Part shown: in pieces, positions 9,701 through 19,794 of the stretch
How the letters are laid out: every line of letters begins with the position of its first letter
How positions within the stretch are numbered: position 1 is the stretch's first letter
From: Burkholderiales bacterium PBB1
GTDB lineage: Bacteria > Pseudomonadota > Gammaproteobacteria > Burkholderiales > Burkholderiaceae_C
Length of the DNA: 64,000 nt
Direction: 5' to 3'
Assembly (NCBI GenBank): GCA_002255905.1
Contig: NKIN01000001.1
Span: 124,001 to 188,000 of the forward strand
Notes under the pieces: model-generated
What the model was told of the DNA's origin: nothing
Seen by the model: only the letters and a program-made list of their open reading frames with translations
The model's database searches: none
Position numbers and translations under genes: made by a program

Positions 9701-10014
9701 GCCACTTCGGGGTTGGTGCCGATCTTGAAGCTGATGGTCAGCGTCATCGCGCCATCGGCGGTGGCGAGGCTGTTCATGTAGAGCAGGCCTTCGACGCCGT
9801 TGAGCTGCTCTTCGAGCGGCGTGGCCACCGTCTCGGCGATCACCCGCGCGTTGGCGCCTGGGAATTGCGCGCGCACCACCACCTGCGGCGGTGTGACCTC
9901 GGGGTATTCAGAGATTGGGAGCGTGAAGATCGCGATCGCGCCGACCAGCGTGATCACGACCGACAGCACCGCCGCGAAGATCGGGCGGTCGATGAAGAAG
10001 CGGGAGATGTTCAT
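6775..10014 (-). CDS. RND efflux pump inner-membrane transporter (HAE1/AcrB-MexF family)
   Basis: A proton-driven multidrug pump of 1079 residues, close to the usual 1030-1070. It begins MNISRFFIDRPIFA, the standard N terminus of the hydrophobe/amphiphile exporters. The TM4 segment has GIVVDDAIVVVENVER, with the paired aspartates that carry protons, and the periplasmic loops show the duplicated porter domains (PNLTMVVHM, NVDRTKAKQMGVNL). C-terminal transmembrane blocks include VGLACKNAILIVEFA. ATG 10014 is chosen over upstream in-frame codons, which would add a Pro/Arg-rich non-homologous stretch. It sits 25 bp after the adaptor gene and overlaps the outer-membrane gene by 8 bp. The operon order (adaptor, pump, channel) is that of mexEF-oprN/acrAB-type systems. 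No dedicated regulator gene is adjacent. Confidence 0.97.
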   Translation of the reverse strand: MNISRFFIDRPIFAAVLSVVITLVGAIAIFTLPISEYPEVTPPQVVVRAQFPGANARVIAETVATPLEEQLNGVEGLLYMNSLATADGAMTLTISFKIGTNPEVAETAVQNRVQRALPRLPEIVRQVGVTTEKSSPNLTMVVHMVSPDNRYDALYLRNYAALNVRDQLLRIPGMGSVQTFGSGDYAMRIWLDPQKLAARNLTSGDVVAALREQNAQVAAGVVGATPAPPGTEFQLAINTQGRLVTEQQFADVIVKADTADRSVIRIKDLGRVEMGPNTYALGSLLNNKEAAALAIFQAPNSNALQLSANVRETMERLKADFPEGVSYSIVYDPTRFVQTSIEKVIHTLLEAIALVVIVVVIFLQTWRASLIPLLAVPVSIVGTFAVLLLLGFSINTLTLFGLVLAIGIVVDDAIVVVENVERNIEAGLSPHDASVKAMQEVSGPIIAIGLVLCAVFVPLAFVSGLTGQFYKQFAVTIAISTVISAFNSLTLSPALSAILLKPHDAPKDRLTRIIDAVFGRFFAWFNRFFNRNAGRYSGMVTNTVVKRKSISLVIYALLLGLTVFMFTRVPPGFVPQQDKQYLIGIAQLPDGASLERTTKVIREMSDIALSIPGVRDSVAFPGLSINGFTAASNSGIVFFGLDEFENRTSPQTSANAIVGQVNQKLGAIQGAFLFVLNPPPVSGLGNAGGFKLQVQDREGAGEAALNGVVHQLMGRIYGNPNSGITQAFSNYQINVPQLFANVDRTKAKQMGVNLNDIYDTMQTYLGSLYVNDFNRFGKTYQVIVQADANYRAKAEDISNLKIRNSAGAMVPLGAMMTIEPTFGPAAVGRYNSLYTADFNGAPKPGFSSGEAQAEMEKILKETLPRGMSYEWTELVYQEKIAGNTMVYIFPLCVLLVFLVLAATYESWTLPLAIILIVPMCILSAVTGVWISGFLGHPADNNIFTQIAFVVLVGLACKNAILIVEFARELELQGRTPVQAVVESCRLRLRPILMTSIAFIAGVVPLVLSSGAGAEMRQAMGIAVMSGMLGVTVFGLVLTPVFYAVLRKLSPAKLHHAGHTPALLPPSDLPPTTATGDSHA

Positions 10015-10039
10015 TCGGGGCTTCCGTTCGCCAGGCGGA

Positions 10040-11284
10040 TCAGGACTTGGCCGCGGAGGCCGGTGCCGGTGCCGGTGCCGATGCCGCGGCTGCCGAAGGC
10101 GCCGCACCCGCGGCCGGCGCCCCAGGTGGCCCGCCAGCGGGCGCTGTCGGGATCGGCATGCCGCGCTCGTCGGTGTCGGCCTTGATCGGTTGCACCGGTG
10201 CGCCCGGACGCACGCGCTGCAATCCGTCCACCACGACCAGATCGCCGGCCTTCAGGCCCGAGGTCACCACGCGCATGCCATCGATCAATGTGCCCAGCTG
10301 CACTTCACGCGGCTGCGCCACATTGCCTTCGCCGATCACGAACACCAGCTTGCGGCTCTGGTCGGTGCTGATCGCGCGTTCCGGCGTCAGCACTGCCGAG
10401 TAGGCCGCACCACCGGCGAGCTGGATGCGGGCAAACAGGCCCGGCGTGAACTCGCCCTTCGGGTTGTCAAACACCGCACGCATGCGGATCGAGCCGGTCT
10501 GCGGGTTCAGCTGGTTGTCGATGAAATCGACCTTGCCTTCGTGCGGGAAACCCGGTTCGTCGGCCAGGCCCATGTGCACCAGACGCTGACCCGGATCGCC
10601 CTTGCGCAGCCGCAGGAAGGTTTGCTCGCTGCCGTCGAAGTAGGCATAGACCGTTTGTGTGGCGACCAGCGTGGTCAGCACGCTCTGGTCGTTGACCAGG
10701 TTGCCCTCGGTGATGATGGCGCGAGACAGCTGGCCGGCCATCGGCGCCCGCACGCTGGTGTAGCCCAGGTTCAGTTGGGCCACGCGCACCGCCGCTTCTG
10801 CGGCGGCGATGTCGGCGCCGCTGGTGGCGGCGCCCGAGGTGAGTTGGTCGAATTCCTGAGCCGATACGGCCTTCGAATCGAGCAACTTCTTGGCACGGGC
10901 CAGATCGGACGTGGCCAGCGCTGCGCGCGAACGCGCGGAGGTCAGCTGCGATTGCGCCCGAGACAGCTCGGCCTGGAAGGGCTTCGGGTCGATGGTGAAC
11001 AGCAGTGCGCCCTGGGCCACGCGCTGGCCGTCACGGAAATGCACTTTCTCGATCGTGCCTCCGATGCGCGGGCGCACCTCGACCGAGCGGGGCGCTTCGA
11101 GCCGTCCGGTGAACTCCTCGATGTCGGTGACGGTGCGCTGCACCGCTGCGGCCACCGTCACCGGCGGCGCGCCAGGTGGGCCGCCTGCAGGGCCGGGCTT
11201 CGAGCAGCCACTGGCAAAGGTCAACAGCAGCAGTACGGCGACGCCAGCCAGGGCGAGGGTAGAGCGCGAGGTGTCGGTCTTCAT
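10040..11284 (-). CDS. RND efflux periplasmic adaptor lipoprotein (membrane fusion protein, MexE/AcrA family)
   Basis: The adaptor linking pump and channel, 414 residues. The signal peptide ends FASGC (Cys27 lipobox). It is followed by a biotinyl-lipoyl half (PRIGGTIEKVHFRDGQ), a coiled-coil hairpin (AELSRAQSQLTSARSRAALA), the second lipoyl half (YTSVRAPMAGQLSR) and a beta-barrel domain. The C-terminal 50 residues are an unusual low-complexity tail of Pro, Ala and Gly. Start ATG 11284 gives the signal peptide directly. It is the first gene of the efflux operon, with about 230 bp of non-coding DNA upstream that should hold the promoter. Confidence 0.95.
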   Translation of the reverse strand: MKTDTSRSTLALAGVAVLLLLTFASGCSKPGPAGGPPGAPPVTVAAAVQRTVTDIEEFTGRLEAPRSVEVRPRIGGTIEKVHFRDGQRVAQGALLFTIDPKPFQAELSRAQSQLTSARSRAALATSDLARAKKLLDSKAVSAQEFDQLTSGAATSGADIAAAEAAVRVAQLNLGYTSVRAPMAGQLSRAIITEGNLVNDQSVLTTLVATQTVYAYFDGSEQTFLRLRKGDPGQRLVHMGLADEPGFPHEGKVDFIDNQLNPQTGSIRMRAVFDNPKGEFTPGLFARIQLAGGAAYSAVLTPERAISTDQSRKLVFVIGEGNVAQPREVQLGTLIDGMRVVTSGLKAGDLVVVDGLQRVRPGAPVQPIKADTDERGMPIPTAPAGGPPGAPAAGAAPSAAAASAPAPAPASAAKS

Positions 11285-11493
11285 GGGCGCTTGCGAGCAG
11301 TGAACCGGTCTGGCGCTGGCCCGACCTGGATCGAGGTTGTGGGAGCACGCCTGCGGTGGCAGGACGGTGCTGCGGGACAGAAATGCGGGTGGGTTGCGGG
11401 CTTCTGCTCGCCAGCCCAGCCAGTGCAGTGGGCCAGAGATCAGTAACAACCCGTAGACGATAACCAAAGTTGCGCGATCCTGCTTGGCCGTGC

Positions 11494-11509
11494 CCAGTGC
11501 AAGCACTGG
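11494..11509. promoter_or_regulatory. perfect 16-bp palindrome upstream of the RND efflux operon
   Basis: Arms CCAGTGC and GCACTGG are separated by two bases. It lies 5 bp beyond the trmB stop and 210 bp upstream of the adaptor-gene start, in the only non-coding stretch before the efflux operon. It could be the operator of an unlinked TetR- or MarR-type repressor, or a weak hairpin at the end of trmB. There is no T tract on the trmB strand, so an intrinsic terminator is less likely. Confidence 0.4.
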
Positions 11510-11514
11510 CGCGG

Positions 11515-12258
11515 TCAAGCGCGGCGGAACACCAGATCCCAGACGCCGTGGCCGAGCTTCAATCCGCGGTTCTCGAACTTGGTCAGGGGGCGGTATGCCG
11601 GCCTGGCGGCGTAACCGTCGCCGCCGGGCTCGGCTGTGTTGACCAAGCCGGGTTCGCCCGTCAGCACCTCCAGCATCTGAGTGGCATAAGGCTGCCAGTC
11701 GGTGGCGCAGTGCACATGGCCTCCTGGGGCCAGCCGCGATGCCAGCAGCGCAGCGAACGCAGGCTGGATCAATCGGCGCTTGTGGTGCTTGAGCTTGTGC
11801 CAAGGGTCGGGGAAGAACACGTGCACGCCCGCCAGCGACGCCGGCGCGATCATCTGTGCCAGCACATCGACCGCGTCGTGACGGACGATGCGCACATTGC
11901 CCAGGCCGCGTTCGCCGATCAGCTTGAGCAACGCGCCGACGCCTGGACCATGCACTTCGATACCGAGAAAGTTGGTCTCAGGCAGCGCGGCCGCGATCGC
12001 GGCGGTGGCGTCACCCATGCCGAAGCCGATTTCGACGACCAGCGGCGCGTTGCGGCCGAAGGTGGTGGCCGCATCCAGCGGCTGCGGCGCATACGGCACC
12101 AGGAACCGTGGCCCCCAGACGTTCATCGCCCGGGTCTGGCCCGGGCCCATGCGTCCGGCACGCAGCACGAACGATTTGATGGGTCGGTGCACCGCAGCCC
12201 CGCCCTCCCGCTCGATGACATCCGCGTTGTCGTGTGGCGAGGGAACCTTGGAGCTCAT
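11515..12258 (-). CDS. trmB: tRNA (guanine-N7-)-methyltransferase TrmB
   Basis: Methylates G46 in the variable loop of tRNAs with S-adenosylmethionine. The 247-residue protein has the SAM-binding [10 protein letters not shown] motif, NFLGIEVH, the catalytic-face motif [15 protein letters not shown], and the C-terminal TKFENRG block. All are specific to TrmB. I start at ATG 12258 (MSSKVPSP); in-frame TTG codons up to 12282 would run into the terminator of the upstream tRNA gene. The protein fits the family length. It lies downstream of tRNA-Gly but is separated from it by a terminator. Confidence 0.96.
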   Translation of the reverse strand: MSSKVPSPHDNADVIEREGGAAVHRPIKSFVLRAGRMGPGQTRAMNVWGPRFLVPYAPQPLDAATTFGRNAPLVVEIGFGMGDATAAIAAALPETNFLGIEVHGPGVGALLKLIGERGLGNVRIVRHDAVDVLAQMIAPASLAGVHVFFPDPWHKLKHHKRRLIQPAFAALLASRLAPGGHVHCATDWQPYATQMLEVLTGEPGLVNTAEPGGDGYAARPAYRPLTKFENRGLKLGHGVWDLVFRRA

Positions 12259-12283
12259 GGTGGTGTGCGTTGCGGCCAACAAA

Positions 12284-12304
12284 AACGGCCCTGTGCGGGC
12301 CGTT
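12284..12304 (-). terminator. rho-independent terminator of the tRNA-Gly transcript
   Basis: A perfect 8-bp stem (AACGGCCC / GGGCCGTT) with a 5-base loop. On the minus strand it runs directly into a short T tract. It lies 16 bp beyond the 3' end of the tRNA gene and upstream of the trmB start. Confidence 0.85.
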
Positions 12305-12320
12305 GACGGAGATAAGGGGT

Positions 12321-12394
12321 TGGAGCGGGTGAAGGGAATCGAACCCTCGTATGAAGCTTGGGAAGCTGCCGTTCTACCATTGAACTACACCCGC
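12321..12394 (-). tRNA. tRNA-Gly (anticodon CCC)
   Basis: A 74-nt cloverleaf including an encoded CCA end. The acceptor stem GCGGGTG pairs with CACCCGC; D-arm GTTC/GAAC; T-arm GAGGG/CCCTT with the TTCGATT loop. The anticodon loop TTCCCAA gives CCC, which reads GGG codons. The anticodon stem GCAGC/GCTTC has one C-U mismatch at the second pair. A TAGAAT -10-like element lies about 11 bp upstream of the 5' end, and a strong terminator follows. Confidence 0.96.
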
Positions 12395-12604
12395 ACGCAG
12401 GCGCTCATTCTAACGTGCCACCCCTTCCGGGCAGCCGTTGCCGGCAGTCGAAAACAATTGCAAGCTCATGGCATGCATCGTCCTTGTCGAACCGGTTGTC
12501 GACCTTCGCCTGCTCGATGCAAAACGTCAGCCGGTCGCTGAAAGCCCCACACCAGCGCGCTCGCCGCCACAATCCTGAGGTCACCGAAGGCGAGGACGAC
12601 ACCG

Positions 12605-13525
12605 ATGAGCAACCCGAGCGTGCATGTGCTGCAGACCGGCTTGAACCCTGTGGTCGCGGACGGCGCGAGTGCCGCAGTCCCGGAGGGCGGCGAGGGCTTC
12701 GGCCCTTTTGAGGTCGCGTCGTGCGCCATCGAAGAAGTCTGGCAACGATTGGCCGACACCCCCGTCGATGTGCTCGTGGTGCATGGTGGTTGGGAGGGTT
12801 GGACACGCTGTGCGTCGGATGTGGCGGTGGTCCTGGTGGCTCCAGTGCCTTCGGTGGCCGACTGTGTGCGCTGGCTGCGCGACGGAGCGCAGGACATCGT
12901 CAGCCCCGATGAGCTGATGCAACCCAGCTGGCCGCGCCGGCTGCGCGCGGCAGTCGAGCGCCAGCGGGTCCGGGCGGTGACCCGACAGTCGTTTGCCACC
13001 GATGTGCACACCGGCCTGCCGCACGCAGGCCAGCTGATCGAGCACATGAGCCATCTGCTGGCGCTGCGCGAGCGCGAGCCGGCGCCGATGGCGCTCTTGG
13101 TGCTGCGCATCGAAGGTCTGGCCACGACGATGGCGCGCCTCGGGCCCGAGGCCGCTGGCACGCTGCGTCGCAAGGTCGCGGTGCGATTGCGCGCCGGCGT
13201 GCGTGCCAGCGATGTGGTCGCCTCGGTCGGTGAGGATGCGTTTGCGGTGTTGCTGTCGCTGATCGACACGCCGGCCGATGCCGACCGCGTCGGCCGCAAG
13301 CTGCTGGGTTCGCTCGGCGAGACCTTCAAGGTCGGCGGTGTCGATCTGGCAGTGGCCACGGCCCTGGGCATCGCGTCGTACCCGGCCGATGGCACCCAAC
13401 CCGACATGCTGTTGCGCCGCGCGGCTGGCCTGGCGGCATCGGCGCCGGCGACCGGTCGCGCCGGCTACGCGAACCGCCTGGAGCGCGGCGACATGGCGGC
13501 GGCCAACGACGACGATCTGCGCTGA
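12605..13525 (+). CDS. degenerate receiver-like plus GGDEF-domain protein, probably catalytically inactive
   Basis: 306 residues. The first 130 resemble a response-regulator receiver fold (DVLVV strand, then VAVVLVAPVPSVADCVRWLRDGAQDIV), but the phospho-acceptor Asp position is not preserved. The rest is a GGDEF fold: TDVHTGLPHAGQLIEHM corresponds to the usual D-LTGL-N-R-L start, and the half-site that should read GGDEF reads GEDAF. Loss of the second Gly and the metal-binding Glu should abolish cyclic-di-GMP synthesis, so it may be a binding or scaffold protein. There is no transmembrane segment. It is a lone gene, convergent with lpxO. The 210 bp between it and the tRNA show no gene. Confidence 0.75.
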   Translation: MSNPSVHVLQTGLNPVVADGASAAVPEGGEGFGPFEVASCAIEEVWQRLADTPVDVLVVHGGWEGWTRCASDVAVVLVAPVPSVADCVRWLRDGAQDIVSPDELMQPSWPRRLRAAVERQRVRAVTRQSFATDVHTGLPHAGQLIEHMSHLLALREREPAPMALLVLRIEGLATTMARLGPEAAGTLRRKVAVRLRAGVRASDVVASVGEDAFAVLLSLIDTPADADRVGRKLLGSLGETFKVGGVDLAVATALGIASYPADGTQPDMLLRRAAGLAASAPATGRAGYANRLERGDMAAANDDDLR

Positions 13526-13570
13526 AGCGGCTCGCGGGCGTGTATCAGCCGAGCGAGGCGCCGAGCCCCT

Positions 13571-14488
13571 TCACCAGAAGATGGCCCAGACCAGGCCCGC
13601 GATCGCCAGCCACTTCAGCACGTAGTAGGCGCGGTAGTTCCCGCGCTTGAACTCCTTGGCGGCGGCGCGCAGCTTGTAGGCGTGGGCAAACACCTTGTTG
13701 ATGCCGCCGATCGGCTCGCCGTTGACGTTCTGGGTCGAGGCAGCGGCCATGAAGTGCTTGGCGAAGAGGCGGTTGAACGCGCGCAGCGGGCTGCCCCACA
13801 GCGGCCGCTCGATGTCGCAGAACAGGATCACGCGCTGCTGGTCGGTGGTGTTCTCGGCGGTGTGGATGTAGGTTTCGTCGAACATCACCGCCTCGCCATC
13901 GCGCCAGTGGTAGCGCTCGCCATCGACCTCGATGTAGCAGCCTGGGTCGTTCGGCGTCTGCAAGCCCAGGTGAAAGCGCAGCGAGCCGGCGTAGGGATCG
14001 CGGTGCCGCACCAGCCGCGCGCCGGGCGGCAACGAGGCGAACATCGCCGCCTTGACCGACGGGATGCCGCGCAGCAGTGCCACCGTCTGCGGGCACAGCG
14101 CTTGCGCCGAGGCCAGGTCCTTGCCGTACCAGGTGAGGTAGAAGCGCTTCCAGCCGGTGCGAAAGAACGAGTTGAAACCGATGTCGGTGTAGCCAGCGGC
14201 CGCGCGGATGTAGCCCTCGTCGTTCAGACGCAGCGCCTCGTCACGGATGGTGCGCCAGTGCGTCTGCAACTCGACCAGTTCAGGGAATTGCGCCACATCG
14301 ATGTAGGCGCCACGCGGCGCGCGCGAGAACGCGTACATCAGCAGATTGATGGGCGCGAGCAGCACGGTGAAGTCGGTCAGTGCACGCGCCAGCTTGAAGC
14401 GCACCCGGCCCCGCAGGTGCACGTACAGTGCCGAGCCGACGAACGTCAGCAGCACCCAGTGGCGGATTTCGAGGGTCGGGAAATTCAT
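13571..14488 (-). CDS. lpxO: lipid A hydroxylase LpxO-like (aspartyl/asparaginyl beta-hydroxylase family)
   Basis: A 305-residue Fe(II)/2-oxoglutarate dioxygenase expected to hydroxylate a secondary acyl chain of lipid A at the inner membrane. There are hydrophobic segments at both ends: the N terminus (WVLLTFVGSALYV) and the last residues (WLAIAGLVWAIFW). The central cupin core has RHRDPYAGSLRFHLGL, with the HxD metal ligands, and FDETYIHTAENTT, which carries the distal His. Start ATG 14488 (MNFPTLEI) is set just after the N-terminal membrane segment would begin. It follows gabD on the same strand, 17 bp from that gene's stop. The family also contains peptide hydroxylases, but the twin membrane anchors favour LpxO. 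Confidence 0.88.
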   Translation of the reverse strand: MNFPTLEIRHWVLLTFVGSALYVHLRGRVRFKLARALTDFTVLLAPINLLMYAFSRAPRGAYIDVAQFPELVELQTHWRTIRDEALRLNDEGYIRAAAGYTDIGFNSFFRTGWKRFYLTWYGKDLASAQALCPQTVALLRGIPSVKAAMFASLPPGARLVRHRDPYAGSLRFHLGLQTPNDPGCYIEVDGERYHWRDGEAVMFDETYIHTAENTTDQQRVILFCDIERPLWGSPLRAFNRLFAKHFMAAASTQNVNGEPIGGINKVFAHAYKLRAAAKEFKRGNYRAYYVLKWLAIAGLVWAIFW

Positions 14489-14505
14489 GCGTGGTGTGAA
14501 GGTGT

Positions 14506-15984
14506 TCAGCGCTGGATGTCGCCCAGGCACAGGTACTTGATCTCGACATAGTCGTCGATGCCATGGTGCGAACCTTCGCGGCCCAGCCCCGATTGCTTGA
14601 CGCCGCCGAATGGCACCTCGGCGGTCGAGATCAGCCCGGTGTTGACGCCGACCATGCCGTATTCCAGCGCCTCGCCAACGCGGAAGATGCGGCCGATGTC
14701 GCGGCTGTAGAAGTAGCTGGCGAGCCCGAATTCGGTGTCGTTGGCAGCAGCAATCGCTTCGGCCTCGGTGTGGAAGCGGAACACCGGGGCCACCGGGCCG
14801 AAGGTTTCCTCGCGGGCACACAGCATGTCGGCGGTCGCGTCGGCCAAGACCGTCGGCTCGTAGAACCGGCCGTCTACGCGATGCCCGCCTGCCAACAACC
14901 GCGCGCCCTTGGCCAGCGCATCGGCGACATGGCTCTCGATCTTCGCGATCGCATGCGCGTCGATCATCGGGCCCTGCGTGACGCCGGCCTCGAAGCCGTT
15001 GCCGACCTTGATGGCGCGCACCTTCGCTGCGAGCTTGTCGACGAAGGCGTCGTACACGCTGTCCTGCACATACAGCCGGTTCGCGCAGACGCAGGTCTGG
15101 CCGGCGTTGCGGTACTTGCTGATCAGTGCGCCTTCGACCGCGCTGTCGATGTCGGCGTCGTCGAACACGATGAACGGCGCATTGCCGCCCAACTCCAGCG
15201 ACAGCTTCTTGACCGTCGGCGCGCATTGCTTCATCAGGATGCGGCCCACCTCGGTTGAGCCGGTGAACGACAGGTGGCGCACGGTGTCGCTCGCGCACAG
15301 CACGTTGCCGATGGCAATCGATTGGTCGCTGTCGGCCGTGACGATGTTCAGCACGCCAGGTGGCATCCCCGCGCGCAGTGCCAGTTCGGCCACGGCCAGT
15401 GCCGACAGCGGCGTCTGCTCGGCCGGCTTGATGACCACGGTGCAGCCCGCGGCCAGCGCTGGCGCCACCTTGCGCGTGATCATCGCGATCGGGAAATTCC
15501 ACGGCGTGATGGCGGCACACACACCGATCGGTTGCTTGATGACCAGGTAGCGCTTGTTGGCGTCGGTGGTCGGCACGGTTTCGCCGTAGACGCGCTTGGC
15601 CTCTTCGGCGAACCATTCCAAGAAGCTGGCACCGTAGGTGATCTCGCCCTTGGCCTCGGTCAGCGGTTTGCCCTGCTCGGCCGTCATGATGCGTGCGAGA
15701 TCGTCGGCGTGCTGCTGCATCAGGCGGAACCAGGTCAAAAGGATCACCGCCCGCTCTTTCGCGGTCTTGTGGCGCCAGGCCGGCCACGCGCGGTTGGCAG
15801 CGGCGATGGCCGCTTCGGCTTCGGCGGCACCCAGGTTGGCGACCTGCGCCAGCGTGGCGCCCGTGGCCGGGTCGTCGACTGCAAAACGCTGCGCTGCGCC
15901 GACCCAGAGGCCATCGATCAAGGCATCGGTCTTCAACAACGATGGGTCGGCGAGGGTCGCCAGTGGCGAGGAGGTCAGGGTCAT
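14506..15984 (-). CDS. gabD: NAD(P)+-dependent succinate-semialdehyde dehydrogenase
   Basis: Oxidises succinate semialdehyde to succinate, the last step of 4-aminobutyrate catabolism. 492 residues, normal for the family. It shows the aldehyde dehydrogenase hallmarks: TPWNFPIAM, the Rossmann FTGSTEVGR, LELGGNAPFIVF (general-base Glu) and NAGQTCVCANR with the catalytic Cys. The doublet CVC and the C-terminal KQSGLGREGSHHGIDDY are typical of GabD. The start ATG 15984 is followed by MTLTSSPLA. No gabT or gab regulator is nearby; lpxO follows by 17 bp and may be co-transcribed. Confidence 0.94.
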   Translation of the reverse strand: MTLTSSPLATLADPSLLKTDALIDGLWVGAAQRFAVDDPATGATLAQVANLGAAEAEAAIAAANRAWPAWRHKTAKERAVILLTWFRLMQQHADDLARIMTAEQGKPLTEAKGEITYGASFLEWFAEEAKRVYGETVPTTDANKRYLVIKQPIGVCAAITPWNFPIAMITRKVAPALAAGCTVVIKPAEQTPLSALAVAELALRAGMPPGVLNIVTADSDQSIAIGNVLCASDTVRHLSFTGSTEVGRILMKQCAPTVKKLSLELGGNAPFIVFDDADIDSAVEGALISKYRNAGQTCVCANRLYVQDSVYDAFVDKLAAKVRAIKVGNGFEAGVTQGPMIDAHAIAKIESHVADALAKGARLLAGGHRVDGRFYEPTVLADATADMLCAREETFGPVAPVFRFHTEAEAIAAANDTEFGLASYFYSRDIGRIFRVGEALEYGMVGVNTGLISTAEVPFGGVKQSGLGREGSHHGIDDYVEIKYLCLGDIQR

Positions 15985-16014
15985 GCGGTGCTCCGGTGCA
16001 GCCGGACAATCTAA

Positions 16015-16802
<788 letters not shown>

Positions 16803-16847
16803 TGCCGCACTGAAGCCCACCCCTGAAACCTTTTGAAAAAGCAAGTG

Positions 16848-19481
<2,634 letters not shown>

Positions 19482-19488
19482 AAAAGCA

Positions 19489-19513
19489 AACGGGCGCGAA
19501 GATCGCGCCCGTT
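19489..19513. terminator. hairpin terminator after alaS, shared with the convergent puc operon
   Basis: An 11-bp perfect stem (AACGGGCGCGA / TCGCGCCCGTT) with a 3-base loop begins 7 bp after the alaS stop. The minus strand runs into a T-rich stretch, so it could end transcription from both directions, including the gene downstream of pucC. Confidence 0.8.
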
Positions 19514-19547
19514 GCGTTGACTGACGGGTGTCAGTGCGTGCTTGACC

Positions 19548-19676
19548 TCACGTCGACGAGCCGTCCTTGAGCTTCTTCTCTTGCTCAGCGCGCAGGTGTG
19601 CGTACTTGAACTGATTCACGATCCAGATGCCGACGACGATGAACCACAGCAGGAAAAGAATGCCTTGAACTTTCAT
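19548..19676 (-). CDS. 42-residue single-span membrane protein downstream of pucC (unassigned)
   Basis: A small protein that I do not recognise. Residues 1-21 form one hydrophobic helix rich in Ile, Leu, Val and Trp (MKVQGILFLLWFIVVGIWIV). A charged tail follows, with YAHLRAEQEKKLKDG. It has a good GAGGT ribosome binding site 9 bases before ATG 19676. It lies 118 bp after pucC on the same strand and before the shared terminator, so it is probably the last puc-operon gene. Other purple bacteria carry extra small puc genes (pucD, pucE) here, and some LH2 rings contain an extra single-span polypeptide. A similar role is inference from position and size. A lone His in the tail is outside the membrane helix, so it is not an obvious bacteriochlorophyll ligand. 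Confidence 0.6.
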   Translation of the reverse strand: MKVQGILFLLWFIVVGIWIVNQFKYAHLRAEQEKKLKDGSST

Positions 19677-19724
19677 TCTGGATACCTCGTTGTAATGGGT
19701 GATGGGCAACAGTTGGAAAATTAT

Positions 19725-19759
19725 CGTCAAAAACGCCAGCAGCCAGTAGCTTTTTGACG
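19725..19759. repeat. inverted repeat between pucC and the downstream small gene
   Basis: Perfect 9-base arms (CGTCAAAAA and TTTTTGACG) flank a 17-base loop. It lies 35 bp after the pucC stop. It may form an intercistronic stem-loop that tunes message stability, or be a weak terminator; the stem is AT-rich, so this is uncertain. Confidence 0.4.
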
Positions 19760-19794
19760 TTCAACGCCCACGCTTGCCGCGGTTTTTTGCGAGA

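Noticed and set aside
7207-10185. A very long open frame on the plus strand opposite the RND pump gene
   Set aside because: It is the antisense of a well-conserved pump gene, rich in Arg, His and Gln in an unnatural way, and has no family motif. GC-rich genes commonly leave such frames open.
10040-11803. A longer adaptor protein that starts inside trmB
   Set aside because: The extra N-terminal residues overlap trmB in another frame and hide the normal signal peptide; the ATG at 11284 is the better start.
13571-15984. One continuous minus-strand frame spanning the gabD region and lpxO
   Set aside because: Only the last 305 codons (lpxO) look like a protein in this frame; the earlier part is out of frame with gabD and unlike any family, so this is not a fusion.
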